In this document: positions 17,534 through 26,586 of the stretch, one piece after another
Layout of the letters: every line of letters begins with the position of its first letter
Position numbering within the stretch: position 1 is the first letter of the stretch
Position numbers and translations under genes: made by a program
Origin: Paracoccus maritimus
Lineage (GTDB): Bacteria; Pseudomonadota; Alphaproteobacteria; Rhodobacterales; Rhodobacteraceae
DNA: 64,000 bases
NCBI RefSeq assembly: GCF_025195095.1
Contig: NZ_JANAVZ010000008.1
Location: 1 to 64,000 of the forward strand
Direction of reading: 5' to 3'
The notes under the pieces: model-generated
Database searches by the model: none
Seen by the model: the letters and a program-made list of their open reading frames with translations, nothing else
Told to the model about the DNA's origin: nothing

Positions 17534-19845
17534 GATGTCTCCTCGGGTTCGGAAAGCATTTCTGCAAGTTCGTCTTGATAGGTCCGCGTCGGATCGCGGT
17601 TGTCCCTGGCATGGGGCGCGACACGGATCAGGCAGGTATGCGCGGCACATCCCTGACTGAATGCCGAACTGGGAATGTCCAGCGTCAGCACATTGGGATT
17701 GCCGGAAATCTCGGTGCCGTCATCGGTCGGCGTGAACCAGGCGCCGGTGGGCAGAACAGCCACGCCCGGCGCGGTGTCGGCGCTGACCAATGCCGTCGCC
17801 AGACAGGCACCTCGCGCGTTCCACAGTCGGACCGTGTCGCCGTCCTGAATTCCGCGCGCCTGCGCATCGCCGGGATTCAGGCGCAACTGTTCGCGACCAC
17901 CGCGTCGATCCGCAAGGCTGGCAGAGCCGCTTTCAAGTTGACTGTGCAGGCGTCCCCGCGGCTGGTGAGAGATCAGGTGCAGTTCGTCCGGGCCGGCATC
18001 ACCCAGCCATTCGGCTGGCGACAGCCATGCGGGATGGGGCGGGCAATCGGCGTGCCCAAGCTGCGCCAGCGTCCGACTACCCAGCACGATGCGGCCGCTT
18101 TCCGTTTCCAGCCGGTTGCGGTCGGGGTCGTCGCGGAAGGCGGCCAGATAGACATGGTCGCGTTGGACCGGAACGGCAGCGTGTCCGCGTTCCCAGAAGC
18201 TGTCGAATGTCGGCATCAGGAAACCGTGCGCGCGCAGGGCATAGGCGCGGCTTTCGTCATAGAGATGGCGAACCCAGCCCATCTCGTCACGACCTTCGTT
18301 GAAGGCGGCCCCGACACCCATCCGTTCCGACAGGGCGTTGAAAATGTCGAAATCCGAACGCGACTGGCCCAGGGGCTCGATTGCCTTGTGCATCGCCGCA
18401 ATCACGTCGCTGCGCTTGTTGCCCGCCAGATCGTTGCGCTCGATCGAGGTCGAGGCCGGCAGCACGATATCCGCCCGGCGCGCCGTTGCGGTCCACATCG
18501 GGTCCTGAACGATGATGGTCTCCGGCCGCTGCCATGCCCGCGCAAGACGATTGAGATCCTGGTGGTGGTGGAACGGATTGCCCCCCGCCCAATAGACCAG
18601 CCGCACATCGGGATAGCTGCGGGTCTCGCCCTGGTAGGTGAAGCTTTCGCCGGGGTTCAGCAGCATGTCGCTGATCCGTGCCACCGGAATGAAGCTGTCG
18701 ATTGCCTTGACGCCCTGCGACATGCCCGGCGATTTGCCTACTGCAAAGGGCGATCCGACACCACCAAGCGACCCATAGCCATAGCCAACCCCGCCGCCGG
18801 GCAGGCCGATCTGCCCGATCGCCGCCGCCAGTCCAAGCGCCGCCCAGAAGGGCTGTTCGCCGTGATGTGCGCGTTGCAGCGCCCAACTGACGGTCAGCAT
18901 GCTGCGGGTCTGAACCAGCCGCGCGGCCAGCGCCCCGATCGCCTGTATGGGCAGCCCGGTCACGCCCGATGCCCAGGCCGCATCCTTGCGCAGGCCATCC
19001 CTGTCGCCGCGCAGATAGGCCAGGAATTCGTCCGATCCGCTGGTGCAGCGCGCCAGAAACCCGGCATCATGCCTGCCTTGCGCCACGATCTCACCGGCAA
19101 GCCCCAGCATCAGCGCTGCATCGGTGTTGGGCCGGATCGGCCACCATTCGGCGTTCAGCCATTCGGGCAGATCGTCGCGCAAGGGCGAGACATGGACGAC
19201 GCGCACGCCCCTGTCGGCGATCTGGCGCAGATAGCCTTCCAGATGATGGGCGCCGATGCCCCCCGCCTCGCTTTGTGCGGTGCGCGGCGACATGGCGCCG
19301 AAGACCACAAGTGTCTCGGAATGGGCCGCAATGTTGTCCAGGGTGTTCGCCTGCCCGCCACAGGCACGGTCATCGCCAAGCGTATGGCGCAGGATCACCG
19401 GACCGGCGGCGATGGAATAGGTGTCAACGTGACCGGTATAGCCACCCACAAGATTCAGCATCCGCTTGAGCAGCGTCGAGGCGTGGTGGACGCGACCGCA
19501 GGATGTCCAGCCATAGCTGCCGGCGAAGATCGAGGCATTGCCGTGGGCAGCCGCGACGCGGCCAATCTCGGATGCCACCATCTCCAGCGCCTCGTCCCAA
19601 GGCACGGCGACAAAGCGTTCGTTTCCGCGTTCCGCGCCGTCCTTGGATCCGCGCGACCGCAGCCAGCCTTCGCGGATCATCGGCCTCAGGACGCGGCGGT
19701 CGGGTTTCGCCCATTCCGTGACCGAGTGAATGATGGGCGAGGGGGCGGGGTCGTCGGCGAAGGGCTCGACGCCGACGATCCGGCCATCTTCGACCAGGAT
19801 CGTGTAGGTGCCCCAATGGCTGCAATGCGGAACGCGGCGGATCAT
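17530..19845 (-). CDS. Molybdopterin-dependent oxidoreductase (BisC/DMSO reductase family)
   Basis: 771 residues, near the length of BisC/TorZ enzymes. The Mo ligand region AGSYGWTSCGRVHHAS places Ser115 as ligand, and STLLKRMLNLVGGYTGH follows as in biotin sulfoxide reductase. Bis-MGD-binding motifs (WAGGNPFHHHQDLNRL, NDLAGNKRSD, and a C-terminal molydopterin dinucleotide-binding domain from about residue 630) are intact. There is no N-terminal iron-sulfur motif and no Tat signal, so the enzyme is probably cytoplasmic. Family reactions include reduction of biotin, methionine and dimethyl sulfoxides or amine N-oxides. It lies in a carbon-catabolic operon, 12 bp after the ThDP enzyme, so an oxidised or sulfur-containing substrate is possible. 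Confidence 0.87.
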   Translation of the reverse strand: MIRRVPHCSHWGTYTILVEDGRIVGVEPFADDPAPSPIIHSVTEWAKPDRRVLRPMIREGWLRSRGSKDGAERGNERFVAVPWDEALEMVASEIGRVAAAHGNASIFAGSYGWTSCGRVHHASTLLKRMLNLVGGYTGHVDTYSIAAGPVILRHTLGDDRACGGQANTLDNIAAHSETLVVFGAMSPRTAQSEAGGIGAHHLEGYLRQIADRGVRVVHVSPLRDDLPEWLNAEWWPIRPNTDAALMLGLAGEIVAQGRHDAGFLARCTSGSDEFLAYLRGDRDGLRKDAAWASGVTGLPIQAIGALAARLVQTRSMLTVSWALQRAHHGEQPFWAALGLAAAIGQIGLPGGGVGYGYGSLGGVGSPFAVGKSPGMSQGVKAIDSFIPVARISDMLLNPGESFTYQGETRSYPDVRLVYWAGGNPFHHHQDLNRLARAWQRPETIIVQDPMWTATARRADIVLPASTSIERNDLAGNKRSDVIAAMHKAIEPLGQSRSDFDIFNALSERMGVGAAFNEGRDEMGWVRHLYDESRAYALRAHGFLMPTFDSFWERGHAAVPVQRDHVYLAAFRDDPDRNRLETESGRIVLGSRTLAQLGHADCPPHPAWLSPAEWLGDAGPDELHLISHQPRGRLHSQLESGSASLADRRGGREQLRLNPGDAQARGIQDGDTVRLWNARGACLATALVSADTAPGVAVLPTGAWFTPTDDGTEISGNPNVLTLDIPSSAFSQGCAAHTCLIRVAPHARDNRDPTRTYQDELAEMLSEPEETS

Positions 19846-19857
19846 CTGTCAGGCCCT

Positions 19858-21402
19858 CTACAGCACGGCTTCGATCAGGAACGGTCCTTTGCGCGACAGC
19901 GCCGCGCGCAGAAGATCGTGGAACGCTTCACATGTGTCGGCGCGGGCGGCCTCGACCCCCATCCCGTTCGCAAGCCTCACCCAATCCAGCGCCGGATCGT
20001 CAAGATCCAGCATCCTGCGGGCATTCTCGCCCGCCGTCCCGGCACCGACATTCTTCAGTTCGCCGTGCAGGATCTTGTACAGCCGATTGGCGAAAACGAT
20101 GGTCACGACGTCAAGCCGTTCGCGGGCCTGTGTCCAAAGGCCCTGCAGAGTGTACATGCCGCTGCCGTCGGCTTGCAGCCCGATCACCTTGCGGTCGGGG
20201 CAGGCCACGGCGGCGCCCGTCGCCATCGGGATTCCGTCGCCGATCGCGCCGCCGGTCAATTGCAGGAAATCATGCGGCTCGGCGCCATGGGTCGTGCGAA
20301 AGAAATCGCGGCCCGAGGTCACCGATTCATCGCAGACAATCGCGTTCGCGGGCATCAGGTGGGCCAGTGCGATGGCGACGGCATCGGGGTTCAGCGCCCC
20401 GGTTGGCATCGCGGGGCTGTGCCGCGTCGCAAGGCGGGCGTCTGGGACGGGACCGATCGCATCGGCCAAAGCCTCGATGGCGGCAGGGATATCGTCGTGC
20501 GGATCCGCCAGCGTGATCACCTCGCAATCCTCTGGCAGCATGCTGCCGGGCTTGCCCGGATAGGCGAAAAAGCCGACCGGCGCCCTTGCACCGATCAGGA
20601 TCAGCCGCTGCGTGCCGGCAAAGGTCTCGAGCGCCTGGTCGATGACATAGGGAACCCGGTCAAGGGCAACCCGCCCCGCGCCCCGCTGCATCCGGCCATT
20701 CGCCTGCTGTGCCATCAGCCGCGCGCCGGTCTTGGCGGCGATGCGGTCCAGCATTTCGGTGTGCGGCGCACGCAGCGTGCGACCTGACACAAGGATGGTG
20801 GTCGAGGGGCCGCTGCGTAGCGCATTGGCTGCTTTCGCGATCGCCGCGGTGTCGGGGGCGGGCAGGGCGCGGGCGACGCTGTGCGGGGGCACGGCAGATG
20901 CGGTTTCCGTCCATGCCGCGTCCGCGTGCAGGATCAGTGTGGCAATGCCACCTGCGCCTGTCCGCGCCGCCTCGATCGCCTCACGGGTGCGGTCTCCGAC
21001 GCTGTCGGCGCTGTCCGCGCGTCCGACCCAGTTGGACATCGGACGGGCGAGGCTGTCGATATCGCTGGTCAGCGGGGCATCGTATTGCAGATGCCCGGTC
21101 GCATGGTCGCCGACGATGTTGACCATGGGCGTATGTGCCCGCCTGGCGTTGTGCAGGTTCGCCAGCCCGTTCGCCAGACCCGGTCCAAGATGCAGCAGCG
21201 TCGCGGCGGGCTTGTCCGCCATCCTCGCATAGCCATCGGCCGCCCCGGTCACCACGCCTTCGAACAGCCCCAGGATGCAGCGCATCCGCGGCTGCCGGTC
21301 CAGTGCGGCGACGAAGTGCATTTCGGACGTGCCCGGATTGGCAAAGCAGGTGTCGATGCCGTTTGCCAGCAGGGTTTCGCACAGAAGATCGGCGCCGTTC
21401 AT
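19858..21402 (-). CDS. ThDP-dependent enzyme (acetolactate synthase / 2-oxoacid decarboxylase family)
   Basis: 514 residues with the three-domain ThDP architecture. The N-terminal Pyr domain contains CFANPGTSEMHF and the catalytic-glutamate region GLFEGVVTGAADGYAR (about residues 44-59). The C-terminal PP domain has GDGIPMATGAAVA and the LQADGSGMYTLQGLWTQAR ThDP/Mg site. The N-terminus is closer to benzoylformate-decarboxylase-like members than to anabolic acetolactate synthase, and there is no regulatory subunit. It probably decarboxylates or condenses a 2-oxoacid. It overlaps the kinase gene by four bases. Confidence 0.8.
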   Translation of the reverse strand: MNGADLLCETLLANGIDTCFANPGTSEMHFVAALDRQPRMRCILGLFEGVVTGAADGYARMADKPAATLLHLGPGLANGLANLHNARRAHTPMVNIVGDHATGHLQYDAPLTSDIDSLARPMSNWVGRADSADSVGDRTREAIEAARTGAGGIATLILHADAAWTETASAVPPHSVARALPAPDTAAIAKAANALRSGPSTTILVSGRTLRAPHTEMLDRIAAKTGARLMAQQANGRMQRGAGRVALDRVPYVIDQALETFAGTQRLILIGARAPVGFFAYPGKPGSMLPEDCEVITLADPHDDIPAAIEALADAIGPVPDARLATRHSPAMPTGALNPDAVAIALAHLMPANAIVCDESVTSGRDFFRTTHGAEPHDFLQLTGGAIGDGIPMATGAAVACPDRKVIGLQADGSGMYTLQGLWTQARERLDVVTIVFANRLYKILHGELKNVGAGTAGENARRMLDLDDPALDWVRLANGMGVEAARADTCEAFHDLLRAALSRKGPFLIEAVL

Positions 21403-22892
21403 GGGCTCTCCATCAGGGTTTCAGCATCGTTCCCCAGATCCGAGATCCGCGACCAGAATGGCGCGTTCAAGTCTATCAGGTCCGAGAACAGACGGTATTT
21501 CCTTTGGGCATAGGCCGCCACTGCCCCCTGTTGCGGGGTGGCGCGTTCCGTGGCCGCGCCGATCCAGGGCGATGCGTCAGTGGCCCCCAGCAAGGCGCGC
21601 GCCGCGATCAGGGCCAGGCCGCGCAGGCCGGCATGGGCGCCGGGGCTGCGCTGGACCTCGCACCCGGTCAGGGTCGCCAGAAACCGCGCAAAATGCCCGT
21701 CGCCAGCCAGCCCCCCACCCAGCGACAGCGCCCCGGCGGACGCACCCATCATCTGGTGGCTGGCATGGGTCACAAAGGCCAGCGCCTCGCGCCCGGCCCA
21801 GGCGATCTGACCGGGCGTGGTCGCCGCGTTCAGTCCGAAAATTGCGGCGGATGCGTTCGGGTCGGTCCACGGCGCCCGCTCGCCCCCCGGTTCCAGGAAG
21901 GGATGCAGAATCACTGATGAATATTCGGGGCCTGCGGGCACCGGCAGGTCGGTGAATTTCTGCGACAGGTGGCGCAGCAGCGAGGCGCCGTTGAAGCAGG
22001 GATGAAAGCACAGATATCCCGGTCCGGCGGCGAAATGCTGGATCATCGCGCCGGTCGGCATCCGTGGCATCGCGTCCGGATCGTCCAGCAGGCAGGCATG
22101 GATCGCGCTGGTGCCGAAGATCGAGGCGTGGGTCACGTCAGGCCTTGTGCCAAGCCCCAACCCGATCAGCGTCGATTGCACGTCCCCCGGTCCCAGCAGG
22201 ACCGGCAGGCCCCTGGGCAGTCCGGCAAGGCGCGCGGCCTGATCCGACAATTCCGCCCGCGCCGCGCCCAACGCCGCCAGTTCTGGCAGCAGGTCCAGCC
22301 CGCTGGTCAAGCCCAGATGTTCCTGAACCCGAGGTGCAAGTTTGCCATCGCGCCAGTTTCCCCAGACCGGCAGCAGGGCGGTAGGCTCGGCGATCATCTG
22401 GCCGGTCAGGCTGAAGAACAGCCATTCCTTCAGCCGCAAGGCCTTGGCGATCCGGACATGACGATCGGGGTCGTGTCGCTGCAGCCACAGCAATTGCAGG
22501 CTTGCCGAAGCCGCGGTCGGGCGGGAACCGGTCGCGGCCTGCACCTGGTCCAGTTGCGGTGCCAGGCTGCTGGCCAGGCTGCGGGCCCGCCCGTCCAGCC
22601 ATGTCATCGCGCGCCCGACCGGCACACCATCGCGATCCACCGGCCACAGCCCGTCGCCCTGTCCGGTCAGGATCAGCCCGGTGACAGGGCCGGTGATCTG
22701 CGCGGCGCAATCGCGCAGCACCGTCATCGCCTCGGTCAGGGTGATCTGCATGTCCTGTTCCACCCGCACACCGTCCCGGCGCAGCGCGCCGTTGGGCCGT
22801 TCTGCACTGGCCAGCAGGTTGCCCTGTCCGTCGAAGGCCGCCGCCTTGACGGAGGTGGTTCCGGAGTCAAGACACAGGATCGTCGCGTTCAT
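21399..22892 (-). CDS. FGGY-family carbohydrate kinase
   Basis: 497 residues with the two actin-like ATPase domains of FGGY kinases: N-terminal LCLDSGTTSVKAAAFD, a sugar-side LTGQGDGLWPVDRDG with MTWLDGRA, and the C-terminal ATP-site region ALSLGGGLAGDGHFARFLA. These kinases phosphorylate sugars or polyols on a primary hydroxyl. Context fits a C4-C6 polyol, ketose or sugar acid that is later split by the neighbouring class II aldolase; the exact sugar cannot be told. Tightly coupled: 3 bp after the aldolase and four-base overlap with the ThDP gene. Confidence 0.85.
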   Translation of the reverse strand: MNATILCLDSGTTSVKAAAFDGQGNLLASAERPNGALRRDGVRVEQDMQITLTEAMTVLRDCAAQITGPVTGLILTGQGDGLWPVDRDGVPVGRAMTWLDGRARSLASSLAPQLDQVQAATGSRPTAASASLQLLWLQRHDPDRHVRIAKALRLKEWLFFSLTGQMIAEPTALLPVWGNWRDGKLAPRVQEHLGLTSGLDLLPELAALGAARAELSDQAARLAGLPRGLPVLLGPGDVQSTLIGLGLGTRPDVTHASIFGTSAIHACLLDDPDAMPRMPTGAMIQHFAAGPGYLCFHPCFNGASLLRHLSQKFTDLPVPAGPEYSSVILHPFLEPGGERAPWTDPNASAAIFGLNAATTPGQIAWAGREALAFVTHASHQMMGASAGALSLGGGLAGDGHFARFLATLTGCEVQRSPGAHAGLRGLALIAARALLGATDASPWIGAATERATPQQGAVAAYAQRKYRLFSDLIDLNAPFWSRISDLGNDAETLMESP

Positions 22893-22895
22893 GGT

Positions 22896-23573
22896 TCAGG
22901 ATGCCTGCCGCAGCCCTTCCAGCGCCGCGCTGCTTTGTTGACCGTATGTCTTGAACTTGACCAGCACCTCGGCGATCTGGTCGTCGGACAGGATCGGCGG
23001 CTCGCCCATCGGCAGGCACAGCAGGTATTGCTTTGCCAGTTCCTCGACCGTGACGGCCAGGGCCAGCGCGCGCGCAATATTGGCGTGGCCGGCGATGACG
23101 CCGTGATGCGCCATCAAACAGGCGCGGCGCCCCTGCAGCGCGCTGACGACGCGGTCGGCCAGTTCCTGCGTTCCGAACAGCTCATAGGGTGCGCAGCGGA
23201 TCGTGCTGCCGCCGGCCGCCGCGATGACATAGTGGATCGCGGGAATGTCGCGCCCCAGAATGGACAGGGCCGTGGCATGGGTCGAATGGGTATGGACCAC
23301 TGCATTCAGGTCGGGCCGCGCCTGCAGGATGTCGCGATGGAAACGCCATTCGGACGACGGCTGCACCTCGCCTTCATAGGTGGCATCCCAGTTCATCGCG
23401 ACCACGTGTTCGGGCTGCAGTTTGTCATAGGGAATCCCGGTCGGCGAAATCAGGAACCCGTCGCCGTGCCGGACGCTGATATTGCCCGAAGTCCCCTTGT
23501 TGATTCCAAGCCGGTTCATGTTGCGGCAGGATTCGATCAGTTCGCTGCGCAGCGCGCGTTCGTCATCGGTCAT
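22896..23573 (-). CDS. Class II aldolase/adducin family protein
   Basis: 225 residues, typical of the fuculose/ribulose-phosphate aldolase-epimerase family. The fold markers are NKGTSGNISVR, the catalytic-glutamate segment SSEWRFHRD, the zinc ligands in HTHSTHA, and a third ligand region MAHHGVIAG. Such zinc enzymes perform retro-aldol cleavage of phosphorylated sugars, or epimerisation at C4. The gene follows the hydroxyacid dehydrogenase by 9 bp and precedes the kinase by 3 bp, so kinase plus aldolase form a natural two-step unit. Confidence 0.87.
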   Translation of the reverse strand: MTDDERALRSELIESCRNMNRLGINKGTSGNISVRHGDGFLISPTGIPYDKLQPEHVVAMNWDATYEGEVQPSSEWRFHRDILQARPDLNAVVHTHSTHATALSILGRDIPAIHYVIAAAGGSTIRCAPYELFGTQELADRVVSALQGRRACLMAHHGVIAGHANIARALALAVTVEELAKQYLLCLPMGEPPILSDDQIAEVLVKFKTYGQQSSAALEGLRQAS

Positions 23574-23582
23574 CGGACAACC

Positions 23583-24629
23583 TCATTTGCAGGGAAATCG
23601 CGGCGGCTTGCCGTCAAGGATCAGTTTGATGTCGCCGGCGATCATGGTCGCGGCCTTGGTCGCCGAATAGCGCGAGGCGCCCGCGATATGCGGCGACAGG
23701 GTGACATTGGGCAGTTTCAGCAGCGGCCAGTCCGCGGGGGGCGGCTCGGGTTCGAACGTGTCCAGCGCTGCACCCTTCAACTGGCCCGAGACCAGCGCAT
23801 CATAAAGCGCCTCGTAGTCCAGAACCTGCCCACGCGTCGTATTCACGATATAGCCTCCGGGCTTCATCATCGCGATGCGCTCGCGCGACATCATGCCCTT
23901 GGTCTCGGGCGTCACGCGCGGATGCAGCGTCACGACATCGGATCGCGCCACAAGATCGTCCAGATCGGCCTTTTCGAACCCGGCGTCGATTTCGGCCTGG
24001 GTCAGTTCCTTGAACGGGTCGTAGATCAGGATTCTGCAGCCGAAGGGCTGCAGCAGCCGAGCAACGCGGGTGCCGATATCGCCATATCCGACGATCCCGA
24101 CGGTCAGTTCGCACAGTTCGGGGCCAGCGTTGTCATAGTGATAGAACTCGCGCCCGAACTTGCCGCTGGCGACGATCTGGTGTCCCCGGATGATGTTGCG
24201 CGTCTCGGCCAGCAGCGATGCGACCGTGAACTCGGCGACAGCAGACGCGTTTCGTCCGGGCGTGTTGACAACCGTGATCCCGCGCTCTCTCGCGGCAGCC
24301 ATCTCAATGTTGACAGGTCCGCCGCGGGATACGGCGATCGTCTTCAGCTGCGGCGCGTGATCAAGACTGTCTGCCGTGATCGGGGCAAGATGCGTGATCA
24401 GGATGTCGAGATTGTGCAGGAAATCAAAATATTCCTCGGGTCTGCCGACAAACTCGCCCACCGGCAGGGTTGCGTCATATTTGGTCGATTTCAATCGCAG
24501 CGGCCAGTCGATCTGCATGCTGCGGATCGTCAGATCACGGCCGGTCAGGGTGTCGCGCAAGGCAGTTTCGAAGAACTCGGGCTGCATGAAGCCGTCGCCG
24601 ATGATGCCGATTGTCAGTGCGTCAGTCAT
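23583..24629 (-). CDS. D-isomer 2-hydroxyacid dehydrogenase (NAD-binding)
   Basis: 348 residues with the two-domain D-2-hydroxyacid dehydrogenase fold. The Rossmann motif is VGIVGYGDIGTRVA (about residues 176-189). Catalytic residues sit in the expected places: Arg in VNTTRGQVLD, Glu in ALDTFEPEP and His in LSPHIAGAS. The family interconverts D-2-hydroxyacids and 2-oxoacids. It could supply the 2-oxoacid used by the nearby ThDP enzyme. It overlaps the CaiB-like gene by four bases. Confidence 0.87.
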   Translation of the reverse strand: MTDALTIGIIGDGFMQPEFFETALRDTLTGRDLTIRSMQIDWPLRLKSTKYDATLPVGEFVGRPEEYFDFLHNLDILITHLAPITADSLDHAPQLKTIAVSRGGPVNIEMAAARERGITVVNTPGRNASAVAEFTVASLLAETRNIIRGHQIVASGKFGREFYHYDNAGPELCELTVGIVGYGDIGTRVARLLQPFGCRILIYDPFKELTQAEIDAGFEKADLDDLVARSDVVTLHPRVTPETKGMMSRERIAMMKPGGYIVNTTRGQVLDYEALYDALVSGQLKGAALDTFEPEPPPADWPLLKLPNVTLSPHIAGASRYSATKAATMIAGDIKLILDGKPPRFPCK

Positions 24630-25825
24630 GCTTTTCTCTTTGCGTTGGGCAGGTCTTCGAGGCCCGGCAGAACCGTGCCATATTCCTTGGGGTCTAGGGC
24701 GCGTTCCTGCATGACTTCGGCGCTGTGCTGGGCAAAGGATGGCGGCGCACGGCGATAGCTGGCGGGCGTGCGCGACAACTTGATCGGGCTGCCGGTTCCG
24801 CGATATCCGCCGATATCGACCACCATCTCGCGATGACGGGTGTGCGGATCGTCGATCACCTGGTCGATGCTGCGCACCGCACCGCAGGGAACCCCGGCCT
24901 TGATCAGGCGATCGGACAGCTCGATCGCGTCGAAATCTTCCAGCGCTGTTTCCAGCACGGTCTTCAGCGTGTCGCGATGCTGGTTGCGCTGGCTGTTCGA
25001 TGCGAAGCGGGGGTCATCGGGCAGGTCGGGCCTGCCGATCATCTTGCAAAGCGTGGCGAACTGCCTGTTGTTTCCGACCGCCAGAAAGATCGGCTCGGAT
25101 CCGGTCTCGAACGTATCGTAGGGGCAGATATTGGGATGCGCGTTGCCCGAAGGCTGCGCCACCTTGCCCGATAGGTAATAGTTCGGCAGATGGGGATGCA
25201 GCAGCGACACCCCGCAGTCATAAAGGCTGGTTTCAATGAACTGACCCTTGCCGCTGATCGCGCGTTCATGCAGGGCCATCAGGATGCCGATCGTCGCGTT
25301 CAATCCCGTGACCATGTCAACGACCGGCAGACCGACGCGCAGAGGCTTGCCATCCTTTTCGCCGTTCACGCTCATGATCCCGCACAGGGCCTGAATGGCC
25401 GCATCATAGCCCGGCAATCCGCCCATCGGGCCATCCGAGCCGAATCCCGACACCCGGCAATGTATCAGTCGGGGAAATCGCCGTGACAATTCGTCCTGTC
25501 CCAGGCCCCACCGCTCCATCGTGCCAGTCTTGAAATTCTCCAGCAGAACATCGGCGTCGTCCAGCAGCGCCAGCAGCAATTCGCGTCCCTTGTCCTGCGA
25601 CAGGTCAACTGCAATGCCGCGCTTGTTGCGGTTCAATCCCTGAAAATAGCTTGCCGCATCGCCCAGGAAGGGCGGCCCCCAGCCGCGCGTTTCGTCGCCC
25701 GCAGGCGGTTCCAGCTTGATCACATCCGCCCCATGGTCCGCCAGGACCTGCCCGGCATAGGGGCCGCCCAGCACGCGACTGGCATCGATTACCTTGAGAT
25801 TGGCCAGTGAGCCGAAAGTGGTCAT
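24626..25825 (-). CDS. CaiB/BaiF family (class III) CoA-transferase
   Basis: 399 residues, standard for family III. Motifs include KVIDASRVLGGPYAGQVLAD at the N-terminus, FQGLNRNKRGIAVDL, and LPGYDAAIQALCGIMSVNG, where the Asp is the expected CoA-oxalyl-type catalytic residue. The enzyme moves CoA between carboxylic acids. The start MTTFGS overlaps the preceding CoA-transferase stop (ATGA); an upstream ATG 15 codons earlier lies within that gene. The cluster therefore contains two unrelated CoA-transferase types plus an acyl-CoA synthetase. Confidence 0.87.
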   Translation of the reverse strand: MTTFGSLANLKVIDASRVLGGPYAGQVLADHGADVIKLEPPAGDETRGWGPPFLGDAASYFQGLNRNKRGIAVDLSQDKGRELLLALLDDADVLLENFKTGTMERWGLGQDELSRRFPRLIHCRVSGFGSDGPMGGLPGYDAAIQALCGIMSVNGEKDGKPLRVGLPVVDMVTGLNATIGILMALHERAISGKGQFIETSLYDCGVSLLHPHLPNYYLSGKVAQPSGNAHPNICPYDTFETGSEPIFLAVGNNRQFATLCKMIGRPDLPDDPRFASNSQRNQHRDTLKTVLETALEDFDAIELSDRLIKAGVPCGAVRSIDQVIDDPHTRHREMVVDIGGYRGTGSPIKLSRTPASYRRAPPSFAQHSAEVMQERALDPKEYGTVLPGLEDLPNAKRKA

Positions 25826-26586
25826 GCGGATGCTCCGTGAGGGATCGTCTCTGCCAGATCGCGACGCCATTGCGCTGCGAAGGCGGGGTAGGTTTCGGAA
25901 AGCTCGTCCAGTACGCGGCCGCGCAGCATCGACAAGGTCGCCGCGTCCGGTTCTGGGGTCAATGGCGGGGTATCGTCGTGGTCGAACGTGAATCCGGTCG
26001 CCTCGATGATCTCTGGCAGCGAATGTCCGGGATGCACGCTTTCGAGGCGAAAGCCCGGACGCTGGCTGTCAAAGCTGAACAGGGCCTTGCTGGTCAGCAG
26101 GGCGACCGGCCCGCCGGGGCGGTAAGTGTCCGGCGCGCTGATGCCGGGCGCACTGATGAAATCGACCTTTTCGACCAGGACGCGGGGACTGTGTTCTTCG
26201 CGGAACAGGATGACGCGTGGCACCGTGAAATAAAGATACGCCGATCCGAACGAACCCGGCCAGCGGACGGACATCTGCGGATAGGTACCGACACCGACCA
26301 GATTCACATTCGCCATGCCGTCAATCTGCCCGCCGCCCAGAAAGAACGCATCCAGCCGCCCTTGTCCGGCGCTGTCGAACAACTCGGTCGATCCGTTGGT
26401 GAAGAAGTTGTGTTCGACCGACCCCAGGATCGACAGCCGAACCTTGCGCCGGTCTTCGTCCAGCGCGCGCCGCAGCATCGCGCCCGCCGCCGGCATCGGC
26501 GATGATGCGCCGACCGCGACATGGCGGACATCGTGCAGCAGACCTGCAATCGTGCAGATCAGGATTTCGCGGGGCAGGGCGGTCAT
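25822..26586 (-). CDS. CoA-transferase family I subunit B (glutaconate CoA-transferase-like)
   Basis: 254 residues resembling GctB-type beta subunits: LDAFFLGGGQIDGMANVNL and a strand-rich N-terminal CoA-binding half with HVAVGASSPMPAAGAML. It works as a heteromer with the subunit encoded immediately upstream, with which it overlaps by four bases. Such enzymes activate dicarboxylic or 3-oxo acids by exchanging CoA with acetyl- or succinyl-CoA. The acid here is unknown. Confidence 0.8.
   Translation of the reverse strand: MTALPREILICTIAGLLHDVRHVAVGASSPMPAAGAMLRRALDEDRRKVRLSILGSVEHNFFTNGSTELFDSAGQGRLDAFFLGGGQIDGMANVNLVGVGTYPQMSVRWPGSFGSAYLYFTVPRVILFREEHSPRVLVEKVDFISAPGISAPDTYRPGGPVALLTSKALFSFDSQRPGFRLESVHPGHSLPEIIEATGFTFDHDDTPPLTPEPDAATLSMLRGRVLDELSETYPAFAAQWRRDLAETIPHGASA

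Noticed and set aside
17575..20787. Plus-strand open frame of about 1070 codons
   Set aside because: It is antisense to the well-supported molybdoenzyme and ThDP genes and has no recognisable domain. High third-position GC keeps antisense frames open here.
21969..24758. Plus-strand open frame of about 929 codons
   Set aside because: It lies opposite the kinase, aldolase and hydroxyacid dehydrogenase genes, all with intact family motifs; low-complexity, Gln/Arg-rich translation.
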